From Bacteroidales bacterium (GTDB lineage Bacteria; Bacteroidota; Bacteroidia; Bacteroidales; Bacteroidaceae): DNA of 64,000 nt. The DNA lies in contig JAQXRG010000103.1 of assembly GCA_029218405.1 (NCBI GenBank), positions 17,216 through 81,215 on the forward strand. The letters run 5' to 3'. Shown here in pieces: positions 36,546 to 44,808 of the stretch. Positions within the stretch are counted from its first letter, which is position 1. Every line of letters starts with the position of its first letter. The notes under the pieces are model-generated. The model was given only the letters and a program-made list of their open reading frames with translations. It was not told where the DNA came from and made no database searches. The translations under genes were made by a program, and so were the position numbers.

Positions 36546-37232
36546 TTACACATTCGGTTTGCGCGACAGCACTTCGTCAATCATGCCATAGTCCTTGGCT
36601 TCCTGTGCCGTCATCCAGTAATCACGGTCGGAATCGGCCCACACCTTGTCGAACTCGGTATGCGAGTGGTCGGCGATGATGGTGTAGAGTTCCTTCTTCA
36701 GCTTCTGGATTTCACGGGCGGTAATCTCGATGTCCGAGGCCTGTCCCTGCGCGCCGCCCATCGGCTGGTGAATCTTGACACGCGAGTGAGTCAGCGCCGA
36801 GCGCTTGCCTTCCTGGCCGGCCACCAGCAGGACAGCCGCCATGGAAGCGGCCATACCGGTACAAATCGTGGCCACATCACTGGAGATGAACTGCATCGTG
36901 TCATAGATGCCCAGACCGGCATACACCGATCCGCCCGGCGAGTTGATGTAAATGGAAATGTCTTTCCCCGAATCCACCGAATCCAGGTACAGGAGCTGTG
37001 CCTGCAGGGTATTGGCGGTATAGTCATTGATTTCCGTTCCGAGGAAGATGATGCGGTCCATCATCAGACGGGAGAACACATCCAGCTGGGTCACGTTGAG
37101 CTGGCGCTCTTCCAGGATGTACGGATTCAGGTAGCCCTGCGACTTGATGACATCGTCGAGCACCATGCTGTTCATCCCTAAATGCTTGGTAGCATATTTT
37201 CTAAAATCATCCATCATAATTACTTTCTTCAT
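36546..37232 (-). CDS. clpP: ClpP, proteolytic subunit of ClpXP
   Basis: The 228-residue serine peptidase has the catalytic S130 in [11 protein letters not shown] and H155 in KIHQPMGG. The conserved oxyanion segment [11 protein letters not shown] is at 96-106 and a handle helix follows. The N-terminus is about 30 residues longer than E. coli ClpP, consistent with a propeptide. Fourteen subunits form the degradation chamber capped by ClpX. A -7 element lies 59 bases upstream, between tig and clpP, so clpP-clpX can be transcribed separately from tig. Confidence 0.97.
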   Translation of the reverse strand: MKKVIMMDDFRKYATKHLGMNSMVLDDVIKSQGYLNPYILEERQLNVTQLDVFSRLMMDRIIFLGTEINDYTANTLQAQLLYLDSVDSGKDISIYINSPGGSVYAGLGIYDTMQFISSDVATICTGMAASMAAVLLVAGQEGKRSALTHSRVKIHQPMGGAQGQASDIEITAREIQKLKKELYTIIADHSHTEFDKVWADSDRDYWMTAQEAKDYGMIDEVLSRKPNV

Positions 37233-37290
37233 CTATTTGTTGTTAATCCCAATTGTCAGAAAAGGCTTCTGACCGTTTTCTTCCCGCGGA

Positions 37291-37298
37291 CAAAAGTA
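37291..37298 (-). promoter_or_regulatory. -7 element for clpP-clpX
   Basis: CAAAAGTA reads TACTTTTG on the minus strand, matching TAnnTTTG. A TTTG at 37314-37311 is only 12 bases upstream of it, shorter than the usual spacing. Confidence 0.55.
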
Positions 37299-37371
37299 CA
37301 AAAATCTGTCCAAACAAGAAAAAAATCGGGTCAAAAGCCTTTTCTTTTTTTCAGGCTTGGCCGCAAAGGGC

Positions 37372-38721
37372 TTATTCCTGGAACATCTTGTTGAAGTCTT
37401 CCACAGAGATGGACTTGTGGTTCAGGTTCACCTGACCCTTCAGGGCCTCAGACAGCTTGGCCTCTACCACACGGTTCACCAGTGCCTCCACGCTTTCGCG
37501 CTTCTTCAGCATTTCCTTCGAATAGTTGTCGAGCAGTTCGTCGGGCACGTTGATCATGCCGTACTGAGCGAACTGTGCACGGGTAGCTTCCTTCGCCATG
37601 GCAGTGATGTCATCCTGTTCCACCTTGATATCGTTGGCCTTCACCAGTTTTTCCTTGATCAGGTGCCAGGTCAGCTCCTCAATGCTCTTGTCGTAGTTCT
37701 CCGAAACGAACTCTTCGCCTTTTTCCTTGTTGTTCTCCAGCATGATGCGCTTCATCAGGTCATCCGCGAACTCCAGCTTGCCAACCTTGCCCATCACGTA
37801 GTCTCGCACATCAACGAGGAACTTGTAGTCGCTGTCGGCCGCATACTGTCCGGCGATGGTCTCTCTCAGCTTGCCACGGAACTCCTCTTCGCTGTGAGCC
37901 ACGCCTTCGCCCAGCACCTGGTCGAACAGCTCCTGGTTCAGCTCGCCCGGAGTCATACGGGTGATTTCCTCAATCTGGAAGCTGAAGTTGCCCTTATAGT
38001 TGGCCACTTCTTCCTTCTTCACCTTCAGCAAGGTAGCCAGCTCAGCCTCGTTGTTGTCGAAGGCCACGGAGGGGTTGAACACCAAGACAGTGTTTACCTT
38101 GGCGCCGTTGAAGATAGCCTTCTGGTCATCGTTCTTCATGTAAGTGGGCATCATCACCGCACCTTCCACCTGAAGGCCGCCTTCCTGGGTGTTGCCGCTT
38201 TCGTCGAGCTCAGCCAACAGACCCTTCATCATGTCGTTGTCCTGGTAGTCTTCTACCTTCTCGTACTTGCCGTTACGCTGCGCGTACATCTTCACCTGCT
38301 GTTCCACCATCTCGTCGGTCACTTCAATATCGTAGTAATCTACGGTATCGTTGTTCGACAGTTCCACATTGAACTGGGGAGCCAATGCGATGTCGAAAGA
38401 GAATTCGAAGTTTTCGTCCGTATCAAAGTTGGCATTGTTTTCCTTCGGCAGCGGAGCGCCCAGCATGTCCACGTTGTTTTCCTGGATATAGGCACCCACC
38501 TTTTCCTGCAGCAACTTGTCGATTTCCTCCACCTTGACCGAGGTGCCGTACTGCTTTTTCACCAGCCCCATGGGCACCATGCCCTTCCGGAAGCCCGGCA
38601 TATTGACCTTCTGACGGATGGTCTTCAAGGCCTTTTCCACTTTTTCCTGATAATCAGCTTTTTCAATCTGAGCTGTAAGCACTGCGCTTACATTGTTTAC
38701 GTTTTGCAATGAAATATTCAT
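37372..38721 (-). CDS. tig: Trigger factor
   Basis: The 449-residue ribosome-associated chaperone shows the N-terminal ribosome-binding helix-loop-helix with a divergent signature near residues 40-52 (MPGFRKGMVPMGL; consensus GFRxGxxP). The degenerate FKBP-like middle domain and a long helical C-terminal arm follow. It binds nascent chains at the exit tunnel. The order tig-clpP-clpX (here on the minus strand) is the conserved arrangement in many bacteria. It has the best promoter in this part of the window. Confidence 0.95.
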   Translation of the reverse strand: MNISLQNVNNVSAVLTAQIEKADYQEKVEKALKTIRQKVNMPGFRKGMVPMGLVKKQYGTSVKVEEIDKLLQEKVGAYIQENNVDMLGAPLPKENNANFDTDENFEFSFDIALAPQFNVELSNNDTVDYYDIEVTDEMVEQQVKMYAQRNGKYEKVEDYQDNDMMKGLLAELDESGNTQEGGLQVEGAVMMPTYMKNDDQKAIFNGAKVNTVLVFNPSVAFDNNEAELATLLKVKKEEVANYKGNFSFQIEEITRMTPGELNQELFDQVLGEGVAHSEEEFRGKLRETIAGQYAADSDYKFLVDVRDYVMGKVGKLEFADDLMKRIMLENNKEKGEEFVSENYDKSIEELTWHLIKEKLVKANDIKVEQDDITAMAKEATRAQFAQYGMINVPDELLDNYSKEMLKKRESVEALVNRVVEAKLSEALKGQVNLNHKSISVEDFNKMFQE

Positions 38722-38808
38722 TTCCAGCTTACTTTATTAATTATTATTATATTATTCATTCAAGGTCTGCGTACAGACACACTGCTCCCATATTGAGAAA
38801 TGAGTTCG

Positions 38809-38840
38809 CAAAAGTAATGTTTCTTCCGCCAACTACCAAA
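38809..38840 (-). promoter_or_regulatory. Promoter of tig
   Basis: Minus strand: TTTG (38840-38837), a 20-base spacer, then TACTTTTG (38816-38809). Both elements match the Bacteroidota consensus fully. Confidence 0.8.
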
Positions 38841-38855
38841 CGCAGAGGCAAAAAA

Positions 38856-39659
38856 TTACAATTGAAATTCCTTTCGACGCAATACAAAGGTACTTCCGAG
38901 GTACTTTTCACGAACCACAGGGTTCTCCGCCAGCTCTTCGGGCGTTCCCTGGAACAGAATCTTGCCCTCGAACAAGAGGTAAGCCCGGTCGGTCAGCCGC
39001 AAGGTCTCCAACGCATTGTGGTCGGTGATGAGGATGCCGATATTCTTGTCCTTCAACTTCCACACGATGTGCTGGATGTCCTCCACCGCGATGGGGTCCA
39101 CGCCGGCGAAGGGTTCGTCGAGCATGATGAACTTCGGGTCAATGGCCAGGCAGCGCGCAATCTCGGTACGCCGCCGCTCGCCGCCCGAAAGCTGGTCGCC
39201 CAGGTTCTTCCGCACCTTCTGCAGGCGGAACTCCGCAATCAGGCTCTCCAGCTTCTCTTTCTGGTACTCCGGGCTCTTGTCCGTCAGTTCCAGCACCGAG
39301 GCGATGTTGTCCTCCACGCTCATCTTGCGGAACACCGAGGCCTCCTGCGCCAGGTAGCCGATGCCGTTCTGCGCCCGTTTATAGACCGGGTAGCCGGTAA
39401 TATCAAGGTCGTCCAGGTAGATGTGCCCTTCATTGGGCACAATCAGCCCCGTGGTCATGTAGAACGAAGTGGTCTTGCCGGCCCCGTTCGGACCCAGCAA
39501 GCCGACAATCTCCCCCTGCTTCACGTCGAACGACACATGGCTCACGACCGTCCGCTTGCCATATTTCTTCACGAGGTTCTCCGTACGCAGCACCATTTTC
39601 CCTTGCGGGGCCGCCGCGCTGCCGCGCAAGTCCGGCTGTTCCTTTTCCTGCTCTGCCAT
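38856..39659 (-). CDS. lptB: LptB, ATP-binding protein of the lipopolysaccharide exporter
   Basis: The 267-residue ABC ATPase has Walker A GPNGAGKTTSFYM, the Q-loop, signature LSGGERRRTEIARCLA and Walker B IMLDEPFAGVDPIAV, with the LptB-type sequence throughout. LptB2FG extracts lipopolysaccharide from the inner membrane. An N-terminal extension of about 20 residues precedes the usual start; it is charged and low in complexity. It is divergent from mlaE-mlaF, which carry out lipid transport in the other direction. Confidence 0.95.
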   Translation of the reverse strand: MAEQEKEQPDLRGSAAAPQGKMVLRTENLVKKYGKRTVVSHVSFDVKQGEIVGLLGPNGAGKTTSFYMTTGLIVPNEGHIYLDDLDITGYPVYKRAQNGIGYLAQEASVFRKMSVEDNIASVLELTDKSPEYQKEKLESLIAEFRLQKVRKNLGDQLSGGERRRTEIARCLAIDPKFIMLDEPFAGVDPIAVEDIQHIVWKLKDKNIGILITDHNALETLRLTDRAYLLFEGKILFQGTPEELAENPVVREKYLGSTFVLRRKEFQL

Positions 39660-39724
39660 ATTGTATGCGTCTTAATGATTTCTAAATTCGCGTCTCGATG
39701 CTGTCCTTTCATCGATTGGCGGTG

Positions 39725-39732
39725 CAAAAGTA
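39725..39732 (-). promoter_or_regulatory. -7 element for lptB
   Basis: CAAAAGTA, TACTTTTG on the minus strand, 65 bases before the lptB start. Confidence 0.55.
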
Positions 39733-39807
39733 GTAAAAATCTTGGGTTCTGTGGTCATCCGCATCAAATTCCTCCCACCTTTTATTATAGATTAGCCAAA
39801 AAAACAC

Positions 39808-39815
39808 TACTTTTG
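39808..39815 (+). promoter_or_regulatory. -7 element for mlaE-mlaF
   Basis: TACTTTTG at 39808-39815 covers a possible GTG start at 39815, so the ATG at 39842 must be the translation start. Confidence 0.6.
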
Positions 39816-39841
39816 TGGCATCAAACCATAAGAGAAAGCGT

Positions 39842-40594
39842 ATGATTACACCCATAACCCCCATCATGACCTTCGGCAAGTACCTCCGGCTGATGGGCAA
39901 AGTATTCTCCCGTCCGGAGCGGGTCCGCATGTACTTCAAGCAGTACATCAACGAGATGGTCAAGTTAGGCTACGACTCCATCGGCATCGTCCTGCTCATC
40001 TCGTTCTTCATCGGCGCGGTCATCTGCATCCAGATCAAGCTGAACATCCAGAGTCCTTGGATGCCCCGCATGGTGGTGGGCTACACCACCCGCGAAATCA
40101 TGCTGCTGGAGTTCTCGTCGTCCATCATGTGTCTCATCCTCTCGGGCAAGGTGGGCTCCAACATTGCCTCCGAAATCGGCACGATGCGCGTCACCCAGCA
40201 GATTGACGCCCTCGACATCATGGGCGTGAATTCGGCCTCCTACCTCATCCTGCCCAAGATACTGGGACTGATGACCATGATTCCGCTGCTGGTCACCTTC
40301 AGCATCGGCGCGGGCATCTTCGGCGCCTTCTGCACGGCGTGGTTCGGTGGCATCATGACAGCCAGCGACCTGGAATACGGCCTGCAGTACAGTTTCGTGG
40401 AATGGTACATCTGGTGCGGCTTCATCAAGTCGCTCTTCTTCGCCTTCATCATCGCCAGCGTGTCGGCCTACTTCGGCTATACGGTGGAAGGTGGCTCCAT
40501 CGCGGTGGGCAAGGCCAGCACTGACTCGGTGGTCAGCAGCAGCGTACTGATTCTTTTCTCCGACTTAATACTTACTCAACTGTTAATGGGATGA
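39842..40594 (+). CDS. mlaE: MlaE-family ABC transporter permease
   Basis: The 250-residue inner-membrane protein has the MlaE family layout: an amphipathic N-terminus and about five membrane helices (GIVLLISFFIGAVICIQIKL; ILGLMTMIPLLVTFSIGAG). It carries the conserved loop EIGTMRVTQQIDALDIMG that contacts the ATPase. The Mla system moves phospholipids between the two membranes and maintains outer-membrane asymmetry. It overlaps mlaF by 4 bases (ATGA). The usual MlaD lipid-binding partner is not in this window. Confidence 0.93.
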   Translation: MITPITPIMTFGKYLRLMGKVFSRPERVRMYFKQYINEMVKLGYDSIGIVLLISFFIGAVICIQIKLNIQSPWMPRMVVGYTTREIMLLEFSSSIMCLILSGKVGSNIASEIGTMRVTQQIDALDIMGVNSASYLILPKILGLMTMIPLLVTFSIGAGIFGAFCTAWFGGIMTASDLEYGLQYSFVEWYIWCGFIKSLFFAFIIASVSAYFGYTVEGGSIAVGKASTDSVVSSSVLILFSDLILTQLLMG

Positions 40595-41349
40595 TACAGA
40601 TTAATGCTCTCCATAAGTCGTTCGAGGGACGCACCGTCCTGAACGACATCAATTTCACGTTCGACAACGGAAAGACCAACCTCATCATCGGCCAGAGCGG
40701 ATCCGGCAAGACAGTGCTGATGAAATGCCTCGTGGGCCTGTTCACGCCCGAACAGGGCGAAGTGCTCTACGACGACCGCAACCTCATCAGCATGGGCAAG
40801 AAGGAAAAGCAGGCGTTGCGCCGCGAGATGGGCATGATCTTCCAAAGTGCCGCGCTCTTCGACTCGCTCACGGTGCTGGAGAACGTGATGTTTCCCTTGG
40901 ACATGTTCTCGAACATGACCAACCGCGAACGCATCCGGCGGGCACAGTTCTGTCTGGACCGTGTCAACCTGACCGACGCGCAGGACAAGTATCCCGGCGA
41001 AATCAGCGGCGGCATGCAGAAGCGCGTGGCCATCGCCCGCGCCATCGTGCTGCAACCCAAGTATCTCTTCTGCGACGAGCCCAACTCGGGACTGGACCCG
41101 AAGACTTCCTTGGTGATTGACGAGCTGATTCACGACATCACCACCGAGTACAACATGACCACGGTCATCAACACCCACGACATGAACTCTGTGCTGGGCA
41201 TTGGCGACAGCATCCTCTACATCTACCAGGGGCACAAGGAGTGGGAAGGCACGAAGAACGACGTGTTCAGTGCCACCAACCAGCGGCTCACCGACTTCAT
41301 CTTCGCGTCCGACCTGCTGAAGGAGGTGAAGTCTATCAAGTCTTGTTAA
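40591..41349 (+). CDS. mlaF: MlaF-family ABC transporter ATP-binding protein
   Basis: The 252-residue ATPase has Walker A GQSGSGKTVLMK, signature ISGGMQKRVAIARAI, Walker B FCDEPNSGLDP and the switch histidine in INTHDM. The SGGMQKR form of the signature is typical of MlaF/Ttg2A. It powers the MlaE permease encoded directly upstream. After its stop the sequence enters an AT-rich gene-free island, so any mlaD must lie elsewhere in the genome. Confidence 0.93.
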   Translation: MIQINALHKSFEGRTVLNDINFTFDNGKTNLIIGQSGSGKTVLMKCLVGLFTPEQGEVLYDDRNLISMGKKEKQALRREMGMIFQSAALFDSLTVLENVMFPLDMFSNMTNRERIRRAQFCLDRVNLTDAQDKYPGEISGGMQKRVAIARAIVLQPKYLFCDEPNSGLDPKTSLVIDELIHDITTEYNMTTVINTHDMNSVLGIGDSILYIYQGHKEWEGTKNDVFSATNQRLTDFIFASDLLKEVKSIKSC

Positions 41350-41765
41350 GCGGTCCTCTGGTGGAACCCGACCTTCTGCACACTGTGATACAGCCCTTGC
41401 GTAGAGCCAAGTGTAATAAGATGCAACGTGTCGGTTCCTCCAGGCTCAACAACCGCTACTTATTCTTCAGAATAAGTTCGTAAGCAGTCAACTTGAACGA
41501 TTGTCGCATTATTCTTCTGTCAACAATGCAACAATCTGCTTTTTCAGTCCAAACAACCATGCCTTGCTAACAGGCTACGTAGCAAAATAGTGCTGGATGG
41601 TTGGTATAATAGTATCTTTTGTCACATTGTTCATAACTATAAACTATCGGATTCTATGCAAAAATAACAATTTCATATGATGTTCTGTTTTACGATTTAT
41701 TTTTATAGTTACTGTGTGAAATGATTCGACAAGCCGTATCGAGTGAATAGTGACGAGACAGTGAT
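41350..41765. other. AT-rich gene-free island containing relic sequence
   Basis: These 416 bases have visibly lower G+C than the flanking genes and no intact reading frame of gene length. The rightmost part on the minus strand holds a -7 element (TATTTTTG, 41666-41659) and a short nucleotidyltransferase-like relic (41545-41634). I could not recognise the remaining 200 bases. The composition suggests degraded foreign DNA. Confidence 0.5.
41545..41634 (-). pseudogene. N-terminal relic of a MNT-type nucleotidyltransferase antitoxin
   Basis: From ATG 41634 the minus strand reads MNNVTKDTIIPTIQHYFAT, a TAG stop, then PVSKAWLFG. This resembles the start of minimal nucleotidyltransferases of HEPN/MNT systems, in which a helix ending YFxTQP is followed by KAWLFGS. 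Here a stop replaces the usual glutamine codon (CAG to TAG), and similarity ends right after FG, before the catalytic GSxxRG loop is complete. The call rests on a short match. Confidence 0.45.
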
Positions 41766-42470
41766 TTACTTATACAGCAAGAAAATGCAAGGAATCTTCG
41801 ATAGGTCGGGCAGATGGCCCTTCCACTCCCGGATGGTCTTCGTGCGGATGTACTCCCCCTCACAGGTCAGGTTGGCAGCGATGCACAGCTTGGTCTGCGG
41901 ACGGCAGGTACGCAGCAACTCCTCCAGCAGCTTGTTGTTGCGGTAAGGCGTCTCTATGAACAGCTGTGTCTGGTGCTCGGCATAGACGCGCTGCTCCAGT
42001 TCCTTCAGCCGACGGACCCGCTCGCCCTGCTCGATGGGCAGGTAGCCGTGGAAGGCGAAACTCTGTCCGTTGAACCCGGAGCCCATGACGGACAGCAGGA
42101 TGGACGACGGTCCCACCAAGGGCACCACCTTCAGCCCCTTGCGCTGGGCAATGGCCACCACGTCCGCTCCCGGGTCGGCCACGGCCGGACAGCCGGCCTC
42201 CGAAATCACGCCCATGGCTTCTCCCGCCTCTAACGGCTGCAGATAACCGGCGATCGCGTCGGGCGACGTATGCTTGTTCAACGGATAAAAGGTCAGTCCG
42301 TCAATCTGGATGGAAGGATCCACCCTCTTCAGGAACCGGCGGGCGGAACGGACATCCTCGACAATGAAATGACGGATACCCAGGATAATCTCACGGTTGT
42401 AGGCCGGAAGGACCCGGTCGATGGCGGTGTCGCCCAGCGTGACGGGCAACAGGTAAATGGCTGCTTCCAT
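41766..42470 (-). CDS. RsmI-like SAM-dependent methyltransferase (tetrapyrrole methylase fold)
   Basis: The product of about 234 residues follows the YraL/RsmI branch of the tetrapyrrole methylase fold: YLLPVTLGD at the start, then GVISEAGCPAVADPGADVV, VVPLVGPSSILLSVMGSGF and FIETPYRNNKLLEELL. RsmI 2'-O-methylates C1402 of 16S rRNA; this shorter Bacteroidota paralogue may have another target. The ATG at 42470 matches the family start; an in-frame upstream start at 42497 would add 9 residues. It is the last gene of the fabI-gldB unit. Confidence 0.85.
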   Translation of the reverse strand: MEAAIYLLPVTLGDTAIDRVLPAYNREIILGIRHFIVEDVRSARRFLKRVDPSIQIDGLTFYPLNKHTSPDAIAGYLQPLEAGEAMGVISEAGCPAVADPGADVVAIAQRKGLKVVPLVGPSSILLSVMGSGFNGQSFAFHGYLPIEQGERVRRLKELEQRVYAEHQTQLFIETPYRNNKLLEELLRTCRPQTKLCIAANLTCEGEYIRTKTIREWKGHLPDLSKIPCIFLLYK

Positions 42471-42516
42471 ATCAGGCACAATCAGATGTTTCTTCAATCA
42501 GTCAGTAAGGAGTCGA

Positions 42517-43512
42517 TTAATAAGGAGTCAATAAGGTAGGGTCGCCGAAGTCACTCCGTCCGAGCAGTTCTTCCACACTGGTCTCGGGATGCTGCTTCAG
42601 GTAGGCTTTGACCAGCTGGATGCCTATCCAGGTGCCAGCCATCGGCGGTACAGGTTTTCCCTCCAACTGGGGAGAAGAGGCGGGATAAGTGAACGCCCGC
42701 ACCAGCATCGGGTCGGTGCTGTACAGGTAACCGTTGCCCTTCATTTCTTCCCACAGCCTCCGGCCGTTCTCCTTACACCAAGCCTTCTCTTCCGGCGTGT
42801 AGCCCAGCAGGTCCTCTTCCGACATGCCGTCCACTAACCGGCTGACCACCCAGAAGATTTTCCCCCGGTACATCAGCTGGTCGAGCAGGGTACGGTGGCC
42901 CGGATGCCACCCGAAGGGATAGCGTCCCATAAGGAAGAACAGGAAACAGTCGGGTACGATGTGCCTGCGTTCCATCGAGCGGTACTGATTGGGATAGTAA
43001 TACTTCGGGTAGAGGGGATAGTCGGCCCCCATGTACTTGTCGAGGCTGATGCCGAGCAGGCTGTCGGTCACCACGACCGACTGGTTGAGGGCGGACACTT
43101 GGGCATAGACCCGCGGCACCACCAGATCGGGCACCGACTTGCGCAGACGGCGGAAACCGTCCGTCAGTCCCTGTTCGATGTCGGACAGGTCGTGGAACTC
43201 CTCCTGCACATCGTCCATCAGCCGCAACAGGGTGGTGTCGGCGTAATAGGCGCACAGACGGTTGATGATGGCCGGTTCGCCCACCGTGCCCAGCTCCAGC
43301 ACGTCCTCTATCAACAATTTGGTCGCCTGGGGAAACTCCAGGCTCATCTTCTGGAGGGCGGTGACACTGTTCAGCGTCACCGCCTCGTACTGCAGGCGGT
43401 CGTAACGGGCCACCTTCACCTCCCCGTCGGACACAGACTTCTCCTCCCACCTGACGAGATGGCAGGCGGAAAAGGCGAAAAGCCCTACCAGCAGGAACAG
43501 GAAGCGGCCCAT
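42517..43512 (-). CDS. gldB: GldB-like gliding motility lipoprotein
   Basis: The 331-residue lipoprotein (lipobox FSAC near residue 17) matches GldB-type proteins of Bacteroidota. It has an N-terminal domain with VARYDRLQYEAV, a central segment PKYYYPNQYRSMERRHIVPD and the C-terminal PMAGTWIGIQLVKAYL. GldB is required for gliding in flavobacteria, but homologues occur in many non-gliding Bacteroidales, so motility should not be assumed. It lies 12 bases after fabI. Confidence 0.85.
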   Translation of the reverse strand: MGRFLFLLVGLFAFSACHLVRWEEKSVSDGEVKVARYDRLQYEAVTLNSVTALQKMSLEFPQATKLLIEDVLELGTVGEPAIINRLCAYYADTTLLRLMDDVQEEFHDLSDIEQGLTDGFRRLRKSVPDLVVPRVYAQVSALNQSVVVTDSLLGISLDKYMGADYPLYPKYYYPNQYRSMERRHIVPDCFLFFLMGRYPFGWHPGHRTLLDQLMYRGKIFWVVSRLVDGMSEEDLLGYTPEEKAWCKENGRRLWEEMKGNGYLYSTDPMLVRAFTYPASSPQLEGKPVPPMAGTWIGIQLVKAYLKQHPETSVEELLGRSDFGDPTLLTPY

Positions 43513-43524
43513 CCTCGCGCGCGG

Positions 43525-44382
43525 TTAACCGTAAATAATGTTACCGTTCTCGTCCTTGTACTCATCCAGCCCCTTCTCGTAAGTGGCCATGGCACGCAGA
43601 CTCATGCCCACGCTGGAGAATCCACCGTCGTGGAACAGGTTCTGCATGGTCACCTTCCGGGTCAGGTCAGAGAACATCACGATGGCATAGTCGGCACACT
43701 CATCGGCCGACGCGTTGCCCAGGGGCGACATGCGGTTGGCGAAATCGAACAGCTTGTCCATGCCCTTCACGCCCGAACCGGCGGTGGTCATCGTGGGCGA
43801 CTGCGAGATGGTATTGATGCGCACGTGGTGCTCACGTCCGTAGATGTAGCCGAAGCTGCGGGCGATGGACTCCAGCAGGGCCTTGGCGTCGGCCATGTCG
43901 TTGTAACCGTAGAAGGTACGCTGCGCGGCCACATAGCTCAGGGCCAGGATAGAGCCGTACTCGTTGATGGCGTTCAGCTTCTTGGCCGACTGAATCATCT
44001 TGTGGAACGAGACAGCGGAAATATCGAGTGTCTTTTCCAGCATGTCATAGTCCAGGTCATCGTAGGTACGCTTCTTGCGCACGTTGGGCGACATGCCGAT
44101 GGAGTGGAGCACGAAGTCAATTTTTCCACCCAGCACTTCCATAGAACGCCGGAAGACATTCTCCAAGTCCTCCACGCTCGTAGCGTCAGCGGGGATCACC
44201 TCACAGCCCAGCTTCTCCGACAAAGCGGAGACCTGCCCCATGCGCACGGCCACCGGGGTGTTCGACAATGTGATGACAGCACCTTCCTCAACGGCTCTCT
44301 CAGCCACTTTCCAAGCAATCGACTGCTCGTTCAAGGCACCGAAGATAATCCCTCTTTTTCCTTTCAGTAAGTTATAACTCAT
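43525..44382 (-). CDS. fabI: Enoyl-ACP reductase
   Basis: The 285-residue short-chain dehydrogenase performs the last reduction of fatty-acid elongation. The active-site residues Y150, Y160 and K167 fit the FabI Y-x9-Y-x6-K pattern (YVAAQRTFYGYNDMADAK), and the NADH site segment SIAWKVAERAVEEGA is at the N-terminus. The C-terminus is longer than in E. coli FabI and acidic. It is the first gene of a unit with gldB and the RsmI-like gene, with a -7 element 28 bases upstream. Confidence 0.95.
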   Translation of the reverse strand: MSYNLLKGKRGIIFGALNEQSIAWKVAERAVEEGAVITLSNTPVAVRMGQVSALSEKLGCEVIPADATSVEDLENVFRRSMEVLGGKIDFVLHSIGMSPNVRKKRTYDDLDYDMLEKTLDISAVSFHKMIQSAKKLNAINEYGSILALSYVAAQRTFYGYNDMADAKALLESIARSFGYIYGREHHVRINTISQSPTMTTAGSGVKGMDKLFDFANRMSPLGNASADECADYAIVMFSDLTRKVTMQNLFHDGGFSSVGMSLRAMATYEKGLDEYKDENGNIIYG

Positions 44383-44409
44383 AGTTTCTTCTATTTAGTA
44401 ATTCGGCGG

Positions 44410-44417
44410 CAAAGATA
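44410..44417 (-). promoter_or_regulatory. -7 element for fabI
   Basis: CAAAGATA reads TATCTTTG on the minus strand. Confidence 0.55.
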
Positions 44418-44588
44418 CAAACTTATCTTCATTTATCTGTGTTTTTGAACATATAAATGACGAAAAACAACAATTCTTCCCCCATTTCAGGACAAATCTC
44501 CCCCTTACCGCTACCGGCAGAAAGACGGAAATCCCAGTTTTTTCACGCATTCGGTCAAAATCTTCACATCCGTTTCCTCCCGGTTACG

Positions 44589-44596
44589 TACCTTTG
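44589..44596 (+). promoter_or_regulatory. -7 element for the GH28 cluster
   Basis: TACCTTTG matches TAnnTTTG. The implied leader to the GH28 start is about 205 bases, unusually long for this window. Confidence 0.55.
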
Positions 44597-44652
44597 CAAC
44601 CGTTATCAAGAGGTTTTTCATAATATTTATTTAAGGTTAGAATTAGGTTAAA

Positions 44653-44808
44653 ATGCAACGTCAATCCTTCCTGAAGTCCTCTGTGAAGAGCGCTTCAGCC
44701 AAGGATTGTCTTTCTGCCACCTCCCCTGCCCTACGGGGTCCTCGACACCGGCCGCAGGGAGTGGAAAAAACACCAGTGACTAATATTATTAAAAAACATA
44801 TAGAATAA
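44653..44808 (+). other. Structured leader with a 51-codon upstream reading frame
   Basis: A frame of 51 codons runs from ATG 44653 to TAA 44806-44808, overlapping the GH28 start as TAATG. Within it, CAATCCTT (44662-44669) pairs with AAGGATTG (44701-44708), and CTGAAG (44671-44676) with CTTCAG (44693-44698), making a two-part hairpin. The peptide (starting MQRQSFLKSSVKSASAK) has no recognised family. Whether it is translated is unknown. Confidence 0.35.

Noticed and set aside
42517-43512. Taking GldB as proof of gliding motility
   Set aside because: GldB homologues occur in non-gliding Bacteroidales and no other gld genes are in the window.
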